64,000 bases of DNA, from contig DASUHM010000069.1 of assembly GCA_036273515.1 (NCBI GenBank), positions 29,309 to 93,308 on the forward strand, in the 5' to 3' direction. The position numbers and the translations under genes are program-made. Of the stretch, positions 33,300 through 39,443 are shown piece by piece. The stretch's first letter is position 1. The number at the start of each line of letters is the position of its first letter. The notes under the pieces are model-generated. The model was not told the DNA's origin, searched no databases, and worked only from the letters and a program-made list of their open reading frames with translations. Source of the DNA: Gaiellales bacterium (GTDB taxonomy: Bacteria; Actinomycetota; Thermoleophilia; Gaiellales; JAICJC01).

Positions 33300-33823
33300 G
33301 CCCCTACGACCCCGCCGCCCGTACGCCGGTCGCGGCCGCCCCACGGCCCGAGTCGCTGGCCGGCCGCACCGTGGCGCTGCTGGACATCTCGAAGAACCGC
33401 GGTGCGGAGTTCCTCGACCGGATCGAGGGCCATCTGCGCGAGCGCGGCGCCGAGGTGGAGCGCTATGCGAAGCCGCTCTTCTCCCGGCCCGCCGCGGGCG
33501 AGCTGGTCGAGCGCATCGCCGCCCGGGCCGACCTCGCCGTCGAGGGCCTCGCCGATTGAGGATCGTGCGTGTCGTGCAGTGTGCACGACCTGGTGCGGCT
33601 GGAGCGGCTGGGCGTCGCCACCGCCGGCGTGGGCACGGAGCCGTTCGCCGACGAGGCGCTCGAGCAGGCGGCCCTGCTCGGCATGCCCGGCTACCGGATG
33701 GTGTGGGTGCCACACCCGGTGCAGCTCCTGACCGCGGCGCAGCTGGACGCGCGGGCGGACGCCGCCATGGAGGTGATCCTGGGCCGGTTGCTGGCAGATA
33801 GTTCGACTGCTAATATTTCGTGA
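33287..33823 (+). CDS. UGSC-type selenoprotein, TGA at 33557-33559 read as selenocysteine
   Basis: 178 aa including Sec at residue 91. The frame from ATG 33287 (RBS AGGAGG) runs to an in-frame TGA and continues without break to TGA 33821: ...ARADLAVEGLAD-U-GSCVSCSVHDLVRLERLG.... U-G-S-C is the signature of the UGSC (seleno)protein family as I know it. The part before TGA has an alpha/beta start (GRTVALLDISKNRGAEFLDR) and the part after has matching strands (GVATAGVGTEPFADEA, GYRMVWVPHPVQLL), so both halves make one domain. The hairpin at 33571-33589 is a plausible bacterial SECIS. SelA/B/C/D must be encoded elsewhere. The alternative is a nonsense mutation of a Cys-containing homologue. Confidence 0.85.
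33557..33589 (+). promoter_or_regulatory. UGA (Sec) codon and predicted bacterial SECIS hairpin
   Basis: TGA at 33557-33559, an 11-nt gap, then GTCGTGC (33571-33577), loop AGTGT, and GCACGAC (33583-33589): a perfect 7-bp stem with a G in the first two loop positions, as bacterial SECIS elements require. The loop lies about 20 nt from the UGA, within the usual range. Confidence 0.75.
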
Positions 33824-33827
33824 TCGA

Positions 33828-34298
33828 ATGAATACGCCGGCCCAGACACTCTCGCCCGACCACGACTCCCCCCGCCACGCGGTGCTTCGCGACGTCCGCC
33901 GGGTCAACCGGCTGGCCCAGGCTCACGCCGACCGGATCGCCCGCCGCCACGGCATGACCATGCAGCAGTGGGAGCTCTTGCGGCGGCTGCGCTGCTGCTC
34001 CGGCCCCGCCGACCAGCGCGAGCTCTGCTGCGCGTTCGGCGTGACGCCGCCGACCCTGACCGCCCTGATCGACTCGGCGGAGGAGCGCGGCTGGATCCGG
34101 CGCATCCCGCACCCCGACGACCGCCGCCGCCGCCGCATCGAGCTGACCGCCGCCGGGGCCCAGGCGATCGCGGCCCTGCCGCATCTGGGCCGCGAGGTCG
34201 ACGAGGCGATGACCCACGGTTTTTCCGAACGCGAGCTCGACCGGCTGGCGGTGCTGCTCCGGCGGGCCGCCGAGAACCTGCGCGAGGCGGCGTCGTGA
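33828..34298 (+). CDS. MarR-family transcriptional regulator
   Basis: 156 aa winged helix-turn-helix protein: MTMQQWELLRRL, ELCCAFGVTPPTLTALIDSAEERGWIRRIPHPDDRRRRRIELT with the typical Asp-x-Arg wing. It overlaps the ABC exporter start by 4 nt (GTGA), so the pair is an autoregulated export operon. Upstream, AT-rich DNA with TTCGA...TCGAA (33802-33827) overlaps the end of the selenoprotein gene and may hold its operator. A Cys-Cys pair (RRLRCCSG) and a further pair (ELCC) could sense oxidants. Confidence 0.9.
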   Translation: MNTPAQTLSPDHDSPRHAVLRDVRRVNRLAQAHADRIARRHGMTMQQWELLRRLRCCSGPADQRELCCAFGVTPPTLTALIDSAEERGWIRRIPHPDDRRRRRIELTAAGAQAIAALPHLGREVDEAMTHGFSERELDRLAVLLRRAAENLREAAS

Positions 34299-36055
34299 GC
34301 GGGGGCAACGGCCGCCGCATCGTTCGGCTCTTCCGGCCCTACCGGCTGCGGCTCTCCTGGCTGCTGACGATGATCCTGTTCTCGGCCGCGCTCGGCGTCG
34401 TGCCGCCGTTCCTGCTGCGCGACCTGCTGAACAACGTCCTCCCGAAGGGCCAGAACCTCGACACCCACCTGCTGGCGCTGCTCGTCGCCGGCATGGTCGC
34501 GATCCCGATCGTCACCCAGGCGATCGGCGTCGCCCAGACCTGGCAGTCGAACCTGGTCGGCCAGCAGGTCATGCACGACCTGCGCGCCGCCGTCTACCGC
34601 CACCTGCAGCGGCTGTCGCTGGCCTTCTTCACGCGCACGCGCACGGGTGAGGTGCAGTCGCGGATCGCGAACGACATCGGCGGCGTCCAGACGGTCGTCA
34701 CGACGACGGCGACCTCCGTCGTCTCGAACGTCACCACCGTCGTCACCACCTCGGTCGCGATGGTGCTGCTGGACTGGCGGCTGGCGATCGCCGCATTCGC
34801 GCTCCTGCCGGTGTTCGTGCTCATGACCCGCCGGATCGGCCAGAAGCGGCGCGCGCTCACGTCGACGATGCAGGGCACGCTCGCGGACATCTCGACGCTG
34901 GTCGAGGAGTCGCTGTCCGTCTCCGGCGTGCTGCTCGCGAAGACGATGGGCCAGACCGACGAGCTCACCGACCGCTTCGTCGCCGAGAGCCGGCTGCTGG
35001 CCGACCTCGAGCAGCGCTCGCGGATGGCCGGGCGGTGGGTGATGGGCTCGATCCAGGCCACGTTCGCGGTCATGCCGGCGCTGATGTACGGCGTCGCCGG
35101 CTACCTGCTCTCGACCGGCGGGCCGACGATCTCGATCGGCACCCTGGTCGCCTTCACGACCCTGCAGACGCGGCTCTTCTTCCCGGTCTCGTCGCTGCTC
35201 TCCGTGCAGACCGATGTGCAGTCGTCGCTCGCGCTCTTCGACCGCGTGTTCGAGTACCTCGACCTGCCGGTCGACATCGACGAGCGGCCCGACGCGATCG
35301 CGCTCGACCGGGCCGAGGTGCGTGGGCGGGTCGAGCTCGACGACGTCGGCTTCGGCTACGACCCCGACGCGGCCCCGATCCTCGAGGGCATCTCGTTCGT
35401 CGCCGAGCCGGGCAGCAAGGTGGCCGTCGTCGGCGAGACCGGCTCCGGCAAGACGACGCTCGGTTACCTGGTCGCGCGCCTCTACGACGTCGGGTCGGGG
35501 TCGGTGCGGATCGAGGGCGCCGACGTCCGCGACCTGACGTTCGACTCGCTGCGCAGCATCGTCGGCGTCGTCTCGCAGGAGACGTACCTGTTCCACGGCA
35601 CGGTGCGCGAGAACCTGGCGTTCGCCCGGCCCGGCGCGACCGACGCCGAGATCGAGGCGGCCGCCCGCGCCGCCCAGATCGACGAGCACCTGCGCTCGCT
35701 GCCCGAGGGCTACGACACCGTCGTCGGCGAGCGCGGCTACCGCTTCTCCGGGGGCGAGAAGCAGCGGCTGGCGATCGCGCGGGCGGTGCTGCGCGACCCG
35801 CCCGTGCTGGTGCTCGACGAGGCCACGAGCTCGCTCGACGTCGAGACGGAGCGGCTGGTGCAGGACGCGCTCGACGACCTCAGCGAGGGTCGCACGAGCA
35901 TCGTCATCGCCCACCGGCTCTCGACCGTGCGCGACGCCGACCTGATCCTGGTGCTCGACCACGGCCGCATCGTCGAGCGGGGGACGCACGCCGAGCTCGT
36001 CGCGCTGGGCGGCCGCTATGCGGCGCTGGTCGAGCGCGACGCCGTCGTCGCGTAG
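34295..36055 (+). CDS. ABC exporter (fused TMD-NBD, multidrug type)
   Basis: 586 aa half-transporter that would act as a homodimer. Six TM helices in residues 1-330, then the ATPase: Walker A GETGSGKTT near 383, Q-loop SQETYLF, signature FSGGEKQRLAIARA, Walker B VLVLDEATSSLD and switch His IAHRLS. The GTG start at 34295 overlaps marR. The family exports drugs, lipids or peptides; the substrate is not evident. The 3' end overlaps the MFS remnant on the other strand. Confidence 0.95.
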   Translation: MSGGNGRRIVRLFRPYRLRLSWLLTMILFSAALGVVPPFLLRDLLNNVLPKGQNLDTHLLALLVAGMVAIPIVTQAIGVAQTWQSNLVGQQVMHDLRAAVYRHLQRLSLAFFTRTRTGEVQSRIANDIGGVQTVVTTTATSVVSNVTTVVTTSVAMVLLDWRLAIAAFALLPVFVLMTRRIGQKRRALTSTMQGTLADISTLVEESLSVSGVLLAKTMGQTDELTDRFVAESRLLADLEQRSRMAGRWVMGSIQATFAVMPALMYGVAGYLLSTGGPTISIGTLVAFTTLQTRLFFPVSSLLSVQTDVQSSLALFDRVFEYLDLPVDIDERPDAIALDRAEVRGRVELDDVGFGYDPDAAPILEGISFVAEPGSKVAVVGETGSGKTTLGYLVARLYDVGSGSVRIEGADVRDLTFDSLRSIVGVVSQETYLFHGTVRENLAFARPGATDAEIEAAARAAQIDEHLRSLPEGYDTVVGERGYRFSGGEKQRLAIARAVLRDPPVLVLDEATSSLDVETERLVQDALDDLSEGRTSIVIAHRLSTVRDADLILVLDHGRIVERGTHAELVALGGRYAALVERDAVVA

Positions 36056-36307
36056 GCCGGCCGGGCGGTGGGGCTGAGCATGACCGCCGCCGCCAGCGCG
36101 CCGAGGGCGATGCAGCCGCCCCAGAGCACGTCCGGGCTCGCGGCATAGACCGCCGTGCCGGCGGCCGGGCCGACGATCGGCGCGAGGCTGAACGCCATCC
36201 CGAACGGCTCCCGACCGGTTCACGAACGAGCCCGCGAGCAGGAACCACACCGGCCGTGGCAGCGCCCGCAGGTCGGCGCGTGGCCCCGAGGTAACGGGAT
36301 CCGTCAT
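36016..36307 (-). pseudogene. MFS transporter remnant with large internal deletion
   Basis: The N-terminus reads MTDPVTSGPRADLRALPRPV and the first TM (WFLLAGSFVNRSG), and jumps in another frame to the last TM helices (FGMAFSLAPIVGPAAGTAV, DVLWGGCIALGALAAAVML) and a stop. About 300 residues are missing between the two. It overlaps the ABC gene tail and the hydrolase start. Nothing else fills 36056-36305. Confidence 0.75.
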
Positions 36308-37097
36308 GGTGCGCGATGCTATGGGAGTGCCCGCCCTCCACCGGTACGGTCGCGACCCGAGCCAGGTCGCCGACCTCCACCTGCCCGAGGGCGAGGGGCC
36401 GTGGCCGGTCGCGGTCGTCCTCCACGGCGGCTACTGGCGCGAGCGCTATGACCGCTCGCTGATGGACGCCGTGTGCGCCGACCTGGCGGGGCGCGGGTGG
36501 GCGGCCTGGAACCTCGAGTACCGCCGCATCGCCGGCGGCCGCGGCGGCTGGCCGCAGACGTTCGACGACGTCGCCGCCGGCATCGACCACCTGGCCGAGC
36601 TGGCCGGCCCCGCCGCCACGGGCCTCACCGCCGCCGCCACCACCACCATCCCAATTGACATTCAACGTGTTGTGTCAATTGGACACTCGGCCGGCGGCCA
36701 CCTCGCCCTGTGGGCGGCCACCCGCGACCGGCCCCGCGTGCCCGTGACCGCCGCCGTCGGCCAGGCGGCGGTGAGCGACCTGGCCCGGGCCTCGCGGCTG
36801 CGCCTGAGCGACGGCGCGGCGGACGAGCTGATGGGCGGCCCGCCCGACCGGATGCCGGAGCGCTATGCCGCGGCCTCGCCGCGCGAGCGCCTGCCCCTGG
36901 GCGTGCCGACCCTGCTCGTCCACGGCGGCCGCGACGACACGGTCCCCGTCGAGCTCAGCCGCGACCTGCACGCCGCGGCCGTCGCAGCCGGCGACGACTG
37001 CAAGCTCGTCGTCCACGAGCGCGACGGCCACTTCGAGCACATCGATCCGGCGACTGCGGCGTGGGGTACGGTGACGCGGTGGACGGCGGCTCTCTGA
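36306..37097 (+). CDS. Alpha/beta hydrolase, kynurenine-formamidase-like
   Basis: 263 aa. HGGYWRERYD supplies the oxyanion hole (HGG), GHSAGGH the nucleophilic Ser, HGGRDDTVP the Asp and GHFEHID the His. An HGG-type hydrolase directly before kynureninase strongly suggests the arylformamidase step (N-formylkynurenine to kynurenine) of tryptophan breakdown. ATG at 36306 is assumed; ATG 36321 is possible. Codons 116-127 (PIDIQRVVSIGH) are anomalously AT-rich and contain a CAATTG pair. Confidence 0.8.
   Translation: MVRDAMGVPALHRYGRDPSQVADLHLPEGEGPWPVAVVLHGGYWRERYDRSLMDAVCADLAGRGWAAWNLEYRRIAGGRGGWPQTFDDVAAGIDHLAELAGPAATGLTAAATTTIPIDIQRVVSIGHSAGGHLALWAATRDRPRVPVTAAVGQAAVSDLARASRLRLSDGAADELMGGPPDRMPERYAAASPRERLPLGVPTLLVHGGRDDTVPVELSRDLHAAAVAAGDDCKLVVHERDGHFEHIDPATAAWGTVTRWTAAL
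36652..36681. repeat. CAATTG pair, 18-nt spacer, 10-bp perfect arms (inside hydrolase)
   Basis: CCAATTGACA (36651-36660 region) and TGTCAATTGG (36673-36682) are exact reverse complements. The whole patch uses CCA, ATT, CAA, GTT, TCA and GGA codons, unlike its surroundings. Confidence 0.55.
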
Positions 37098-38332
37098 CCC
37101 GCGCGCATGCGGCCGAGCTCGACCGGGCCGATCCGCTGGCCGGGTTCCGCGACCGGTTCGAGCACGGCGACGGCGACCGCATCTACGTCGACGGCAACTC
37201 GCTCGGACGGCTCTCGCACGACGCCCGGGCCGCGCTCCAGGCGACCGTCGACGAGTGGGGCAGGCGGCTCGTGACCGGCTGGCACGACTGGGTCGACCTG
37301 GCCGGCCGGACCGGCGATGCGCTGGGCGCCGCCGCGCTCGGGGCGGGGCCGGGGCAGGCGCTCGCCTGCGACTCGACCACCGTCAACCTGTACAAGCTCG
37401 CCGGCGCCGCCCTCGCCGCGCGCGACGGCGCGATCGTCGTGCCCGCCGACGACTTCCCCACCGACCGCTACGTGCTGGAAGGACTGGCCGCCGCGCACGG
37501 ACGGGAGCTGCGGCTGCTCGCCGGCGACCCGGTCGCGCCGCTCGGCGTGGACGCCGTTGCGGCGGCGGCCGACGGCGCCGCGCTCGTCGTCCTCTCGCAC
37601 GTGAACTACCGCTCCGGCGCCCTCGCCGACATGGCCGCGATCACCCGCGCCGTCCAGGCTGCCGGCGCGCTCGTCCTGTGGGACCTGTGCCATTCGGCGG
37701 GCGCCGTCGACGTCACGCTCGATGCGGCCGGCGCCGACCTGGCCGTCGGCTGCACCTACAAGTACCTGAACGCCGGCCCCGGATCGCCGGCGTTCCTCTA
37801 CGTCGCCGAGCGCCGCCAGGCGGCGCTGCGATCGCCGATCCAGGGCTGGTTCTCCCAGGCCGACCAGTTCGCCATGGGCCCGTCGTACGAGCCGGTGGCG
37901 GGCATCGGCCGCTTCCTGGCCGGGACGCCGCCCGTGGTCGGGCTCGCCGCAGTCATGGCCGGCGCCGGGATGCTGGCCGAGGCCGGGATCGCCGCCGTCC
38001 GGGCGAAGGCGGCTGCGCTCACCGCGCTCGCCGTCGACCTGCATGACGAGCGGCTGGCGGGCCTGGGGTTCACGCTGGGGACGCCGCGCGCCGCGGCCGA
38101 CCGCGGCGCGCACGTGTCGCTCCGGCATCCCGACGCGTGGCGGATCTGCCGGGCGCTGATCGAGCACGCGAACGTCATCCCGGACTTCCGCCGGCCGGAC
38201 AGCATCCGCTTCGGCCTGCCGCCGCTCTACACCCGCTACGTCGACGTGTGGGACGCGGTCGACCGGCTAGCGACCCTCGTCGAGGCCGGCGTCCACGAGC
38301 GCATGCCGGCCGAGGCCGCCCGGGTCACCTGA
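37079..38332 (+). CDS. kynU: Kynureninase
   Basis: 417 aa PLP enzyme cleaving kynurenine or 3-hydroxykynurenine to anthranilate or hydroxyanthranilate plus alanine. Seen: YVDGNSLGRL, DDFPTDRY, LSHVNYRSG, WDLCHSAGA, the PLP lysine near residue 228 (GCTYKYLNAGPGSPAFLYV), and the C-terminal RFGLPPLYTRYVDVWDAV. Full length for the family. The GTG at 37079 starts inside the end of the hydrolase gene. No tryptophan dioxygenase is present in the window. Confidence 0.94.
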   Translation: MDGGSLTRAHAAELDRADPLAGFRDRFEHGDGDRIYVDGNSLGRLSHDARAALQATVDEWGRRLVTGWHDWVDLAGRTGDALGAAALGAGPGQALACDSTTVNLYKLAGAALAARDGAIVVPADDFPTDRYVLEGLAAAHGRELRLLAGDPVAPLGVDAVAAAADGAALVVLSHVNYRSGALADMAAITRAVQAAGALVLWDLCHSAGAVDVTLDAAGADLAVGCTYKYLNAGPGSPAFLYVAERRQAALRSPIQGWFSQADQFAMGPSYEPVAGIGRFLAGTPPVVGLAAVMAGAGMLAEAGIAAVRAKAAALTALAVDLHDERLAGLGFTLGTPRAAADRGAHVSLRHPDAWRICRALIEHANVIPDFRRPDSIRFGLPPLYTRYVDVWDAVDRLATLVEAGVHERMPAEAARVT

Positions 38333-38363
38333 CGATTCGGCCGATACCGAAGCGTCCCGGGTC

Positions 38364-38369
38364 TAGGCT
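38364..38369 (+). promoter_or_regulatory. -10 box TAGGCT, leaderless start
   Basis: First base exactly 12 nt before the ATG at 38376. Confidence 0.5.
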
Positions 38370-38375
38370 GATGCC

Positions 38376-39179
38376 ATGCCCGGAGACGCAGACATCGCCG
38401 CCGTCGGGGCACTCCTCGGGGACCGCGCGCGGACGCGGATCCTCGCCGCCCTGGGCGACGGCCGGGCGCTCGCTGCAAGCGTGCTCGCGGTCGAGGCGGG
38501 AGTCGCCGCCTCGACCGCGAGCGAGCACCTCGGCCGGCTCGTCGACGGCGGCCTGCTCGTCTGCGAGCGCCATGGCCGCCACCGCTACTACCGCATCGCC
38601 GGCCCGGACGTTGCCAGCCTGCTCGAGGCGATGGCCCGGCTGGCGCCGCCGGCGCCGGCGACGTCGCTGCGCGAGGGGACGAAGGCGCACGCGCTGCGGG
38701 TCGCCCGCACCTGCTACGACCACCTTGCCGGCCAGGTCGGCACGGGCCTGATGGCGGCGATGATCGACGCCGGGCTGATCGCCGGCGGCGACGGCGTGTA
38801 CCACCCCCGCGCCGCCCGCGACGACCGGCTCTCGGCGTTCGGGCGCGACGTCGACTACGTCCTCACCGAACGCGGCGCCGGCGTGCTCGCCGGCCTCGGC
38901 GTCGACCTGGACGGCGCCGCCGCCTCGCGGCGACCCTTCGTGCGCTACTGCGTGGACTGGAGCGAGCAGCGGCATCACCTCGCCGGCGCGCTCGGCGCCG
39001 CCGTCCACGACCGCATCGTCGGGCTCGGCTGGGTCCGGCCGCAGCCGCGGGGCCGGGCTGTCTGGCTGACGCCGGCCGGTGCCCGGGGCCTCGAGGACAC
39101 GTTCGGGTTCGCTCCCGACGCCGGCTGGGTGCACCGACCCGCCCGCGTTGCCCAGCGGACGATCGCCCGAACCGGATGA
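38376..39179 (+). CDS. ArsR-type winged-helix regulator with C-terminal domain
   Basis: 267 aa. The N-terminal HTH (about 8-85: LLGDRARTRILAAL, SVLAVEAGVAASTASEHLGRLVDGGLL, GRHRYYRIAG) is ArsR-like. A longer C-terminal part contains CVDWSEQRHHLAGALGAAV, typical of a group of larger ArsR/DUF2087-like regulators. No classical metal-binding motif is visible. It follows kynU by 43 nt with its own leaderless promoter. It may control the kynurenine genes, but this is inference. Confidence 0.85.
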   Translation: MPGDADIAAVGALLGDRARTRILAALGDGRALAASVLAVEAGVAASTASEHLGRLVDGGLLVCERHGRHRYYRIAGPDVASLLEAMARLAPPAPATSLREGTKAHALRVARTCYDHLAGQVGTGLMAAMIDAGLIAGGDGVYHPRAARDDRLSAFGRDVDYVLTERGAGVLAGLGVDLDGAAASRRPFVRYCVDWSEQRHHLAGALGAAVHDRIVGLGWVRPQPRGRAVWLTPAGARGLEDTFGFAPDAGWVHRPARVAQRTIARTG

Positions 39180-39201
39180 CGAGGGCGGCGCCCGCCCGGT
39201 C

Positions 39202-39207
39202 TAGAGT
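39202..39207 (+). promoter_or_regulatory. -10 box TAGAGT with ~30-nt leader
   Basis: TAGAGT 35 nt before ATG 39237, followed by a ribosome site GGAGAGG (39224-39230). This is a contrasting, leadered promoter. Confidence 0.4.
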
Positions 39208-39236
39208 CGGCGGCCGTTCACTCCGGAGAGGTTCGC

Positions 39237-39434
39237 ATGAGCGACGAGAACTACTTTCACTGGCATGACGGCGTCGAGCTGGACGAGCAGTCGCAGACCT
39301 GGCGCGGCTACATCGAGGACAACGACTACACCCGCAAGCACCTGACGATCGCGACGTTCGCGGACAAGGGCCAGGCGGTCGTCGCCGCAGGCGAGATGCT
39401 CAGGAAGGCGCGGAACGGCGACCCGCCCGCGTAG
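39237..39434 (+). CDS. Small conserved-looking cytoplasmic protein
   Basis: 65 aa: HWHDGVELDEQSQTWRGYIE, then KHLTIATFADKGQAVVAAGEML. Acidic and aromatic, no TM and no cysteine. It has a proper ribosome site and its own promoter. I do not recognise a family. The convergent GGDEF-EAL gene ends 9 nt beyond. Confidence 0.7.
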   Translation: MSDENYFHWHDGVELDEQSQTWRGYIEDNDYTRKHLTIATFADKGQAVVAAGEMLRKARNGDPPA

Positions 39435-39443
39435 GCGCAGAGG

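Noticed and set aside
33557..33559. Treating the TGA in the UGSC gene as a simple nonsense mutation
   Set aside because: The Gly-Ser-Cys context, intact downstream half, correct spacing and hairpin make selenocysteine more likely, though only the presence of Sec machinery would settle it.
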